Origin: Anaerolineae bacterium
Lineage (GTDB): Bacteria; Chloroflexota; Anaerolineae; Anaerolineales; Villigracilaceae
Assembly (NCBI GenBank): GCA_022013685.1
Contig: JAKLPV010000112.1
Coordinates: forward strand, 37,897-101,896
Direction of reading: 5' to 3'
DNA: 64,000 nt
In this document: in pieces, positions 27,252-35,080 of the stretch
Layout of the letters: every line of letters starts with the position of its first letter
Position numbering within the stretch: the stretch's first letter is position 1
Notes under the pieces: model-generated
What the model was told of the DNA's origin: nothing
What the model saw: the letters and a program-made list of their open reading frames with translations, nothing else
Databases searched by the model: none
Translations under genes and position numbers: made by a program

Positions 27252-28007
27252 TTAGCGTTGTTTGAAACGTACAAGGATAAGGTTCTTGTTGCAATCGCCG
27301 GAAGTTGTCAGGTATATCTGCTCTGAAAGTGGGGCGCCAGATTGGTCAAATAATTGAACCCAGATCGTTTTGGTGCTGACCATTGGCGGGACGCCAAGGG
27401 TAAACTCAAACCCGCTTGGACCATAAGCCGGGACGATACCGGTTAGGGTGGTCAGCGCAGGGTTGAACGATTTCCCCGGCAGGCTGCCGCCAAGCTTGGC
27501 AATCAGGCCGATAACGGGGTTATTCTTTGAGTCGAGCGCTTGCCCCGCCACCAGAAAATCACCACAGGATGTTTCAGGGCGAAAAGTGGTGCTGTCAAAA
27601 AACTGGACAGTGTTGCCATAAGGCACGCCAGTCGGGCGAACAGTTCGGGTGGGTGAGGGTGTATTGGTAGCGGTGCTGGGCGTCACCATCACAAAAGATG
27701 TGTTGGTCGGCTCAATGGTGAATGTCGGACGAGGGGTATTGGTTTCGGTTGGCACACCGGTTGGGGCAAGCGTCCAGGTGGCAGGCGGTTGCAAAGGGGT
27801 GATGGTCGGCGTAATTGTCGGCGGGATGGGGGTGTCGGGCGGGAAGGGGTTGATGACGGTGTAGGGGTTGTTAAAGATGCTAATGGTCAGACCACAAAGG
27901 CAGAGAGTCGTCAGCAGGAAAACAACCGTCAGGATGTTGAACATCCCGTCTGACTTGCCTTTTTTGCCGCGCACTTGTTTTGATTTTATAGAGGGAGTTA
28001 CATTCAT
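27252..28007 (-). CDS. Membrane-anchored Thr/Pro-linker protein with C-terminal Ig-like domain
   Basis: This 251-residue protein has a basic N-terminus and a signal-anchor helix (about 22-45). A Pro/Thr-rich linker (about 50-125) has repeated TPxPTxT-like units typical of wall-spanning spacers. The C-terminal domain (about 130-251) has beta-rich, Ig-like sequence with CGDFLVAGQALDSKNNPVIG and the two Cys positions of a possible disulfide. AGGAG precedes the ATG. It lies between the PpiC lipoprotein and the phosphatase-like protein with 25-27 base gaps, so it belongs to the same transcript. The function is unknown. Confidence 0.75.
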   Translation of the reverse strand: MNVTPSIKSKQVRGKKGKSDGMFNILTVVFLLTTLCLCGLTISIFNNPYTVINPFPPDTPIPPTITPTITPLQPPATWTLAPTGVPTETNTPRPTFTIEPTNTSFVMVTPSTATNTPSPTRTVRPTGVPYGNTVQFFDSTTFRPETSCGDFLVAGQALDSKNNPVIGLIAKLGGSLPGKSFNPALTTLTGIVPAYGPSGFEFTLGVPPMVSTKTIWVQLFDQSGAPLSEQIYLTTSGDCNKNLILVRFKQR

Positions 28008-28032
28008 CCATCACTCCTGTAACATTGTAATT

Positions 28033-28926
28033 TCACTTCAGCAGAAAGACGAGTTCACTTTCGGCGCGACGGGTCTCAACCCAGTTTTGCAGGGCTTTGG
28101 CCTGCAATGCCAACAGGGCATCGAAAGCCAGCGGACGAGCCGGGTCGCGCTCGATGAGCTTAATGATATGAAAACCAATTTCGCTTTGGATGATTTCACT
28201 GACGGCGTTCACTTCGAGGGCAAAAGCAGCGTCTTCGATCACTGTCAGATCCAAATAACCACGTGGAAACCAGCCAATATCACCGCGCGTGGCTGGGTCA
28301 TAGAGTGCGGCCAGTTCATCGAAATCAGTACCTGAGTTCAAGCGGGACTGGGCGCGTTCAGCATCTTCTTGATTATAGGTCAAAATCTGGCGGATGTGTA
28401 CCTGCTCTGTGGTAGGGGGGACATTGGACAGAATCTGGTCGCGCATTTGGGCTGCTTCGGCGGAACGTTTCAGGGAGGAGCGGAAGCCTGTTTCATCGTA
28501 TCCATGGGCCTGCTGCCAGGCCGAGAGCGAATCTGCACCGCCAAGCTGATCCGTTAAAGAGTCGATTCTCTCCTTCAGGGCGGTTTCATCGAGACTGAAT
28601 CCAGATTCGCGGGCGGCCTGGGCCAGCAAAACCTGGGCGACCAGATCATCGAGCACAATTTGACGGGACTGGTCGTCGCTCACATCCCGCCCAAGAGCGG
28701 TTTGCGATTGACGATAACGTTCCAACTCGGCATTGAATTCGTCGAGGGGCAGCCCCTCGCCATTGACGGTAAACGCCATGGGGACGGAGGTCGCTGTCGG
28801 CGGGGCAACGGTTTCGGTCACGGTGGGCAAATCCGGGCTGGTGGGCGTCTCGGCTGCCGGTGTGGCGGAACAAGCCGCCAGCAGCAGGATGAGCAAAATC
28901 AACGGGAAATTCTTCAATGTAGACAT
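28033..28926 (-). CDS. Lipoprotein peptidyl-prolyl isomerase, PpiC/SurA type
   Basis: This 297-residue protein has a lipoprotein signal peptide ending in LLAAC, so it should be anchored to the outer face of the cytoplasmic membrane. A SurA-like N-terminal helical domain (VNGEGLPLDEFNAELERYR, SQIVLDDLVAQVLLAQAA) is followed by a parvulin domain with VHIRQIL, GDIGWFPRG and SEIGFHIIKL. It assists folding of secreted proteins. The ATG at 28926 gives the signal peptide directly. An upstream reading frame would put 18 foreign residues ahead of it. It follows ftsK by 22 bases. Confidence 0.9.
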   Translation of the reverse strand: MSTLKNFPLILLILLLAACSATPAAETPTSPDLPTVTETVAPPTATSVPMAFTVNGEGLPLDEFNAELERYRQSQTALGRDVSDDQSRQIVLDDLVAQVLLAQAARESGFSLDETALKERIDSLTDQLGGADSLSAWQQAHGYDETGFRSSLKRSAEAAQMRDQILSNVPPTTEQVHIRQILTYNQEDAERAQSRLNSGTDFDELAALYDPATRGDIGWFPRGYLDLTVIEDAAFALEVNAVSEIIQSEIGFHIIKLIERDPARPLAFDALLALQAKALQNWVETRRAESELVFLLK

Positions 28927-28948
28927 CCCCCCGATTATACCTGATGGA

Positions 28949-31273
28949 CTAGCCGCCTTTGGGCGGGGCGGCGGGGCCATAGTCTAGCACCCGGCGCACA
29001 CCGGTGGCATCTTCGGGAGAACCGATGATGCCTTTTTCTTCCATTTTGTCTACAATGCGGGCCGCGCGGGTGTAGCCAATGCGCAGCTTGCGTTGCAGCA
29101 TCGAGACCGAGGCGCGTCCCTCACGGCGGACAAGATCAACAGATTCTGTGTAGAGCGGGTCGCCTTGTTCGGAGGCCATCTCCTCCCAAATGGGGATTTG
29201 CTTGAGCGGCAAGTTGTTGCCGGCAGCATCCACCGGGCCGCCAGGTACCGGCGGATGGGCCAGGTCTGATTGGGCGCGCCAGAATTCGACCATGCGATGA
29301 ATTTCAATATCGGAGACAAAGACACCCTGCAAACGCACCGGGGCCGGGGCGTCGGGAGCCTGGTAAAGCATGTCGCCTCGACCAAGCAGGCGCTCTGCGC
29401 CGGGTTGGTCGAGGATGACGCGGCTGTCGGTGTTGGATGCCACCGCAAAGGCAACGCGCGCCGGGAAGTTGGCTTTGATCAGGCCGGTGACAACATCCAC
29501 CGAGGGGCGCTGGGTGGCGAGGATCAGGTGAATGCCAGTGGCGCGCGCCAGTTGGGCCAGGCGGGTGATGGTGCGTTCGGTTTCATCGGGAGCCAGAAGC
29601 ATCAGGTCGGCCAGTTCGTCGATGACAATCACCAAATAAGGCAGGCGCTTTTGTCCATCGGCTTTCATGCGGCCGTTGTAATCCTGAATGTTGCGCGCGC
29701 CAACCAGGGCAAACTGGTGGTAACGGCGGTCCATCTCGCGGGTCATCCATTGCAGCGCGCCGATAACCTTTTCCATCTCGACAACAACCGGAGAGAGCAG
29801 GTGCGGGACGCCGTTGTAACCGGTCAACTCAACCCGTTTGGGGTCAACCAGCACCAGGCGCAGGTCATCAGGGGTGTTATGCAAAAGCATGCAGGAGAGA
29901 ATGGAATTGACACAGACCGATTTACCAGAGCCGGTTGTGCCAGCAATGAGCAGATGTGGCATGACGGTCAAATCTGCGCCGATGGGGTGGCCAGAGACAT
30001 CCTGTCCGAGGGCGAAGGATAGGGGTTTGCGGCTACGGCGGAAGGCTTCGCTTTCGACCAGGTCACGCAGGGCAACAACGGTCATCTCTTCGTTGGGGAC
30101 CTCGATACCGAGGTAGGAATGTCCCGGCACAGGCGCCTGGATACGGATACGCGGCGCGGCCAGGGCCAGCGCCAAATCGTCAGAAAGTGAAACGATCTTG
30201 CTGACGCGCACGCGCATTTTCCCGCTGCGCGATTCAACAAAAAGCGGTTCGACGCCAAACTGGGTAACGGTCGGGCCGCGATTGATTTCAACAACCTGGG
30301 CCGGTGCGCCAAAGGAAGCCAGGGTCTCCTCAATCAGGCGCGCGCGTTGTTCAACGTATTCTTCATTCTGGTTGGGAGCCGAACCGGGAATAAGAATATC
30401 CTTGACATCGGGCAGGGTCCAGATATGTGGCTGTCCGTTAGGGGCCGGCGCAAAATTACCGGGTGTTGGCGGCGTATGTGTGCTTACTGGCGCAGCCTGA
30501 ATGGGGGTAAACCCATCAGCAATAGGCGTATCCTGAGGTTGATATGGATTGGTTTTGTTGGAATAAGCACCAAATATTTTGTGCCACAATCTTTTTAGCG
30601 CAAGCCAGATCGGGCTGAGTCTGGCGAGAATTTCAGGAATAGAGACATCAAAGGAGAGCGAAATTCCAATCAACAACCAGGCAATTAATATTGCCAGCAA
30701 ACCCGCTGATCCCAGGTTATTGAAGAACATGCGGTAGAAAATGCTCCCGAACCAGCCGCCGCCTATGCCAAGGCCCGGGTTGGGGTTTTCGCTGATCCCC
30801 TGAAAAACAACCAGGAGCCAAAGACTGAGCAGGAGCAGGCCGGTGATGCGCTCGACCGAAACAGGCGGAATGGTTTCAATTTTTCGCAGGATCAACCACA
30901 GGCCAAAAAGAATCAGGGCAACCGGCAGAATGTATGCTCCCCAGCCAAAGAGAAAGCTAAATACTGAAATTGCTGTGCCCGAGAGCGCAGAGTTGCTGGA
31001 TGACAGCAGGAGCAGGGCCATAACAACTCCTGCCACGGCCAAACCAATACCGAGCAAATCCAATTTTCGTTCCGGGGAAAGGTTAATTAACGGCGGCGGT
31101 TCAGGCGCGCTTCGGGGTGTGCGAGCGCGGGGCGCTTTTTCAGCAGCAGGCGTTCTTTTAGGAGCAGGCGCATGCCGACCACTGCCAGGCTTAGCAGTAG
31201 CCTTATGTTCGTTTTTGGGGGCAGGTTTGCCCTTCGAGGGCGCTTTTTTCGAGAAGGGAAGTTTTACAGGCAT
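28949..31273 (-). CDS. ftsK: DNA translocase FtsK/SpoIIIE
   Basis: This 774-residue DNA pump clears chromosomal DNA at division. A Lys/Pro-rich N-terminal tail (1-65) precedes four transmembrane helices (about 70-215), and a short linker leads to the alpha, beta and gamma motor domains. Walker A is IAGTTGSGKSV (near 445) and Walker B is PYLVIVIDELADLM. The C-terminal winged helix (about 705-765) has RASVSMLQRKLRIGYTRAAR, which reads KOPS-like sites. No Shine-Dalgarno sequence is evident and a hairpin with a T-run lies 3 bases before the start. It leads a five-gene operon of membrane and surface proteins. Confidence 0.96.
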   Translation of the reverse strand: MPVKLPFSKKAPSKGKPAPKNEHKATAKPGSGRHAPAPKRTPAAEKAPRARTPRSAPEPPPLINLSPERKLDLLGIGLAVAGVVMALLLLSSSNSALSGTAISVFSFLFGWGAYILPVALILFGLWLILRKIETIPPVSVERITGLLLLSLWLLVVFQGISENPNPGLGIGGGWFGSIFYRMFFNNLGSAGLLAILIAWLLIGISLSFDVSIPEILARLSPIWLALKRLWHKIFGAYSNKTNPYQPQDTPIADGFTPIQAAPVSTHTPPTPGNFAPAPNGQPHIWTLPDVKDILIPGSAPNQNEEYVEQRARLIEETLASFGAPAQVVEINRGPTVTQFGVEPLFVESRSGKMRVRVSKIVSLSDDLALALAAPRIRIQAPVPGHSYLGIEVPNEEMTVVALRDLVESEAFRRSRKPLSFALGQDVSGHPIGADLTVMPHLLIAGTTGSGKSVCVNSILSCMLLHNTPDDLRLVLVDPKRVELTGYNGVPHLLSPVVVEMEKVIGALQWMTREMDRRYHQFALVGARNIQDYNGRMKADGQKRLPYLVIVIDELADLMLLAPDETERTITRLAQLARATGIHLILATQRPSVDVVTGLIKANFPARVAFAVASNTDSRVILDQPGAERLLGRGDMLYQAPDAPAPVRLQGVFVSDIEIHRMVEFWRAQSDLAHPPVPGGPVDAAGNNLPLKQIPIWEEMASEQGDPLYTESVDLVRREGRASVSMLQRKLRIGYTRAARIVDKMEEKGIIGSPEDATGVRRVLDYGPAAPPKGG

Positions 31274-31275
31274 GG

Positions 31276-31303
31276 AAAAAGGTCAGGCTGAAAGCACTGA
31301 CCT
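31276..31303 (-). terminator. Hairpin with T-run between cydC and ftsK
   Basis: On the minus strand AGGTCAG (31297-31303) pairs with CTGACCT (31280-31286), followed by TTTTT and then the ftsK ATG 3 bases later. It fits an intrinsic terminator for cydDC or an attenuator of ftsK. The overlap with the expected ribosome binding region is odd. Confidence 0.55.
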
Positions 31304-31336
31304 AAAAATTATAGCACAAATGGTCGAAAATAATGT

Positions 31337-33184
31337 TCAGGCGATCAGCGCACGGTTTTGTAAATCCCACATCTTTTTATACAACCCATCCCGCTCCAGC
31401 AGCTCGGCGTGCGTGCCATATTCGACGATTTTGCCTGCATCCAGAACGAGGATTTCATCCATGCGCTCCAGGCCGATTAAACGGTGGGTGATCCAGATGG
31501 CGGACTTTGTCACGGATTTATAAGCGGACTCTGTCACGGACTCACGGAAGGTAACGGACATGGATGTGATGCGGTACAGGGTTTCGATGATCTTGCGCTC
31601 GGTAGCCGGGTCGAGGTTGGCGGTCGGTTCGTCGAACAGGAAGATCGGAGCATCTTTGAGCAGGGCGCGCGCAATGGCCAGGCGCTGGCGTTCGCCGCCG
31701 CTCAGGTTGAGTCCGCGTTCACCGACGAAGGTTTCGTAGCCATCCGGCAGGCTCATGATGAAATCATGCAGCTGGGCCTGCTGGCAGGCGGTTTCCAGGT
31801 CGGCCTGGGCCACCCAGGGGCGGGCGAGTTGCAGGTTTTCGCGCAGGCTGGCGTTGAAGAGATACGTATTCTGGCCGACGACGCTGAACATGCGCCGGGC
31901 ATCAACCTGGGTGTAGCGGCGCAAATCCTGCCCGTCGAGGCGGATCTCGCCCTCAGCATAGTCCCAAAAGCGCAGGAGCAGGTTGGCAAGGGTCGATTTT
32001 CCCGCGCCGCTGGGGCCGACGATGGCGATCTTACGCCCGGCAGGCAGATCGAGGTTGATGTTTTCTAGAACTTTTTGGGACGCGGAGTGAACGGATTCAA
32101 CGGAGTTTTTTTTCTTTTCTCCGTGAAACTCCGTTGAATCCGTGTCCGAAAGATAGCCGAAGGACAGGTTCTTGATGCTCAAATCCGCCGAGGCGGGGCG
32201 CGGCAGGGCTTCGGCGGGGTCGCTGACGGCGGGGGTTGAATCGGCGATCTCGAACAGGCGCCGGGCGGCTTGCAGGTTGGCTTCGAGCAGTTGGGCGGCC
32301 TGCGGCAATCCCTGGACGGCTTCAAAGGAGGCCATCGTGCCGAGCACAACCACTGCCAGGAAAACGCCGGGGATTTTGCCCTCCGTCACGAGCGGGATCG
32401 CCAGGTAGAGCATGCTCAGGACGCCCAGACCGGTGATCAGGCTTGCCAGCCCGGACTGGAATCCGTTTAAGCGGGCCAGCCTGGCCTGGGTGCGCGAGAA
32501 CGCGCTGGCCGTGGACTGGATCTTGTCGAAATAGGCTTTTTCCTGCCCAAAAGCGACCAGGTCGGGTAGGCCCTGCACCGAATCGACCAGGTCGGCGCGC
32601 AAGCGGGAGCGCTCCTCGACCAGAGTCCGGCCGGGGTTGCGATTCAGGATCAGGGTCAGAACGGTCAGCCCCAGGCCGAGGGCCAGCAGAAAGCCGACGA
32701 CGGTCAACCCCAACGAGACGGAGAAAGTCCCCATGAAGATTCCCATCGCAATGATGACAACCAGGGCGACCAGCGGCGGGGCCAAAACACGGACGTAGAG
32801 ATTGTCGAGCGACTCGATGTCGGTGATGACGCGACTGAGCAGATCGCCGCTGCGGGCCGAGACGAGGCGGGCCGGGGCGAGCGGTTCGATCGACTGGTAG
32901 AACCAGACCCGCAGGCGGGCCAGCAGCTTGAAGGTCAGCGAGTGCGAGACGAGGCGTTCGAGATAGCGGAAAACGCCGCGCGCGATGCCAAAAAAGCGCA
33001 CCCCGACCACCGAAACCCCAAATTGGGCAATGGATGTGGCGATGGCGGCGGTCGAGATCAACCAGGCCGAGGTGGACATCAGGCTGATGCTGGCGGCGAT
33101 GGTCAGGAATCCGACCAGGAGGGCCAGCAGCAGCTCGCGCCAGAAAGGTTTAATGAAGGAGAAAAGACGAATAAAGGTTTTCAT
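31337..33184 (-). CDS. cydC: Thiol reductant ABC exporter subunit CydC
   Basis: CydC pairs with CydD in the membrane to export glutathione or cysteine, needed for cytochrome bd assembly. The 615-residue protein has the six-helix transmembrane domain (1-310) with SARSGDLLSRVITDIESLDN, then an ATPase with Walker A in AIVGPSGAGKSTLANL, signature LNLSGGERQRLAIARALL, Walker B IFLFDEPTANLD and H-loop WITHRL. Two stretches are foreign to the family: a palindrome-encoded insert after FGYL and a tandem-repeat-encoded insert before the H-loop. Both stay in frame and fall in surface loops. It follows cydD by 21 bases. Family assignment rests on the pairing and sequence. Confidence 0.92.
   Translation of the reverse strand: MKTFIRLFSFIKPFWRELLLALLVGFLTIAASISLMSTSAWLISTAAIATSIAQFGVSVVGVRFFGIARGVFRYLERLVSHSLTFKLLARLRVWFYQSIEPLAPARLVSARSGDLLSRVITDIESLDNLYVRVLAPPLVALVVIIAMGIFMGTFSVSLGLTVVGFLLALGLGLTVLTLILNRNPGRTLVEERSRLRADLVDSVQGLPDLVAFGQEKAYFDKIQSTASAFSRTQARLARLNGFQSGLASLITGLGVLSMLYLAIPLVTEGKIPGVFLAVVVLGTMASFEAVQGLPQAAQLLEANLQAARRLFEIADSTPAVSDPAEALPRPASADLSIKNLSFGYLSDTDSTEFHGEKKKNSVESVHSASQKVLENINLDLPAGRKIAIVGPSGAGKSTLANLLLRFWDYAEGEIRLDGQDLRRYTQVDARRMFSVVGQNTYLFNASLRENLQLARPWVAQADLETACQQAQLHDFIMSLPDGYETFVGERGLNLSGGERQRLAIARALLKDAPIFLFDEPTANLDPATERKIIETLYRITSMSVTFRESVTESAYKSVTKSAIWITHRLIGLERMDEILVLDAGKIVEYGTHAELLERDGLYKKMWDLQNRALIA
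31501..31560. repeat. 24-bp tandem direct repeat inside cydC
   Basis: CGGACTTTGTCACGGA (31501-31516) and CGGACTCTGTCACGGA (31525-31540) differ at one base with a period of 24, and a third partial unit (AACGGAC) follows. On the coding strand they give two SVT[EK]SA peptides just before the H-loop strand of CydC, lengthening a normally short loop. Confidence 0.75.
32078..32147. repeat. Palindromic element inserted in frame in cydC
   Basis: Perfect 18-base arms (32091-32108 and 32126-32143) with a 17-base loop, extended by GGAC/GTCC at 32078-32081 and 32144-32147. The element is translated within the first beta strands of the CydC ATPase. Similar wording occurs in the intergenic repeat near 1190-1220. 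Confidence 0.85.
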
Positions 33185-33205
33185 AGGGACTAGGAAAGCA
33201 GGTTT

Positions 33206-34993
33206 CTACTTACCACTTTCCACCAGCCTGGCATAGGTTGTGTTGCGAGCAATCAACTGGCCGTGCGTGCCGGTTTCCATCACCCGGCCCGCTTCGAGCA
33301 CCACGATCTGATCCGACTGGTAAACGGTCGACAGGCGGTGGGCGATGACGAGGGTTGTGCGGCCCTGCATTAGCTCCCGCACCGAGGCTTTGAGGCCGGC
33401 TTCGAGGCCAGGGTCGAGGCTGGAAGTGGGTTCGTCGAGCAGCAGCAGGGGCGCATCCTTCAGAAAGGCGCGGGCCAGGGCCAGGCGCTGAGCCTGTCCA
33501 CCCGAGAGGCGCGCGCCGCGTTCGCCGATGGGCGTTTGCAGGCCGTCTGGCAGGCTGGCGATGAATTCTTCCAGGCCGGCGCGGCGGCAGGCTGTCAGCA
33601 GATCCGCTTCGGGGGCGTCCGGGCGTGCCAGGCGCAGGTTAGCCGAGAGGCTGTCCTGGAACAGGTACGGGTTTTGCGGCACCCAGGCCACCTGCTGACG
33701 CCAGACTTCGGGCGGAATTTGCTCGAGGGGTGTCTCGCCGACCCAAATTTGCCCGCTTTGCGACGCAATAAAGCGCAGGATCAGGCTGGCGAGGGTGCTT
33801 TTGCCTGCGCCCGAGGCCCCGACCAGGGCGGTCATTTTGCCGTGAGGGATGGTGAAGGAAATATTGTCGAGGGCTGGCGTTTCGCGGGAGGGGTAGGTAT
33901 AAGAGACGGTGTCAAGCGTGAGGGTGTCAGGTGTCAGGTGGGCTGGGGTCAGGGGTTCTCCTGACACCTGGTACTTGACACCTGACACTCGATCCGGCAA
34001 AGGTGTATCTAGAATCTCATAGATGCGGGTTGCAGCGGTCACTCCGCTCATCCCGGCGTGGAAACGCAGGCCGAGGTTGCGCAGGGGCTGGTAGTAGTCG
34101 GGAGCCAGGACGAGGATGAAGAAGGCCGGCAGGAATTCCATGTTGCCGTAGAGCAGGCGGAATCCGATCTCGACGGCCACAATCGCGGTTGAGAGAGTCG
34201 CCAGCAGTTCTAGGGCCAGCGCCGAAAGGAAGGTGACCCGCAGAACCTGCATGGTCACATCACGGTAGCGGGCCGAGAACTCGCCGATGACCTGGGCCTG
34301 ACTTTTGGCCTGTCCGAGAGTCTTTAGGGTGGTCAAGCCTTGCAATACATCGAAAAAATGGGCCGAGAGGCGGCTGAGGGTGTTGTACTGGCGTTTGGTC
34401 AGGGATTCGCCCGCCTTGCCGATCAGGATCATGAAAAAGGGGATCAGCGGCGCGGTCAGGATGAAGACAACCCCGGTCAGCGGGTCGAGCGGGAAGATCA
34501 GCAGCAGGATAGTGAGTGGAATGGAGGCCGCCAGCACGATGGCAGGCAGGTACTGGCTGAAGTAGGCGTCGAGCTGTTCGATGCCTTCCACGGCCGCGGT
34601 GGAGAGTTCGCCAGTGCGTTCAGCCTGGGTGTAGGCCGGGCCGAGGGCCGAGATATGGGTCAACAGGCGGGCGCGCAGATCCGCTTTGACGGCCTGGGCG
34701 ACGGCGTTGGCGCTGACATCCGCGCCCCAAATGAAGGCTGATTTGAGCAGCAGCGCGCCCAACAAAATGCCAAGCAGGGGCAGAACCGCCTCGCGCAGTT
34801 GGCCGCCCAGAAATACATCATTGACAACCCGCGCCAGGAACCAGGCCTGGACGATGGTCAAAACGCCGCCGCCCCAGCCGAGCAGGATGGTCAGGGTCAG
34901 CATGAATCCGCTGGAGCGGGCGAGAGTTAGAAGGCGGCGGTGCACGCTCGAATTATAACGGGGATGGAAACGTACGTCATGAAAATCCTCCAT
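33206..34993 (-). CDS. cydD: Thiol reductant ABC exporter subunit CydD
   Basis: This 595-residue half transporter is the partner of CydC. The transmembrane domain (about 25-330) carries ERTGELSTAAVEGIEQLDAY, the CydD-type signature, and QYLPAIVLAASIPLTILL. The ATPase has Walker A in ALVGASGAGKSTLASL, signature ARLSGGQAQRLALARAFL, Walker B LLLLDEPTSSLD and H-loop VIAHRLS. The linker between the two domains contains a peptide encoded by inverted TGTCAGG repeats. The ATG at 34993 itself overlaps the only GGAGG, so the true initiation site is uncertain. It is divergent from a large BTAD regulator, which may control it. Confidence 0.92.
   Translation of the reverse strand: MEDFHDVRFHPRYNSSVHRRLLTLARSSGFMLTLTILLGWGGGVLTIVQAWFLARVVNDVFLGGQLREAVLPLLGILLGALLLKSAFIWGADVSANAVAQAVKADLRARLLTHISALGPAYTQAERTGELSTAAVEGIEQLDAYFSQYLPAIVLAASIPLTILLLIFPLDPLTGVVFILTAPLIPFFMILIGKAGESLTKRQYNTLSRLSAHFFDVLQGLTTLKTLGQAKSQAQVIGEFSARYRDVTMQVLRVTFLSALALELLATLSTAIVAVEIGFRLLYGNMEFLPAFFILVLAPDYYQPLRNLGLRFHAGMSGVTAATRIYEILDTPLPDRVSGVKYQVSGEPLTPAHLTPDTLTLDTVSYTYPSRETPALDNISFTIPHGKMTALVGASGAGKSTLASLILRFIASQSGQIWVGETPLEQIPPEVWRQQVAWVPQNPYLFQDSLSANLRLARPDAPEADLLTACRRAGLEEFIASLPDGLQTPIGERGARLSGGQAQRLALARAFLKDAPLLLLDEPTSSLDPGLEAGLKASVRELMQGRTTLVIAHRLSTVYQSDQIVVLEAGRVMETGTHGQLIARNTTYARLVESGK
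33924..33988. repeat. Inverted repeat inside the cydD domain linker
   Basis: GTGTCAGGTGTCA (33924-33936) pairs perfectly with TGACACCTGACAC (33976-33988), and extra TGTCA/TGACA units lie around them. The region is translated as VSGVKYQVSGEPLTPAHLTP, between the transmembrane and ATPase domains. Confidence 0.75.
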
Positions 34994-35019
34994 AAAAATA
35001 TCTTTTCATGCCATAAAGC

Positions 35020-35055
35020 ACCCTAAAAACTGACATAATTTACTTGTTTTAGGGT
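35020..35055. promoter_or_regulatory. Palindromic operator candidate between cydD and the BTAD regulator
   Basis: ACCCTAAAA (35020-35028) and TTTTAGGGT (35047-35055) are perfect reverse complements separated by 18 bases, in the divergent gap and 25 bases before the regulator's start. The spacing suits a dimeric repressor or activator site. Whether the BTAD protein binds it is inference. Confidence 0.45.
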
Positions 35056-35080
35056 ATTTTTTGTGAAACAATGAATAATC

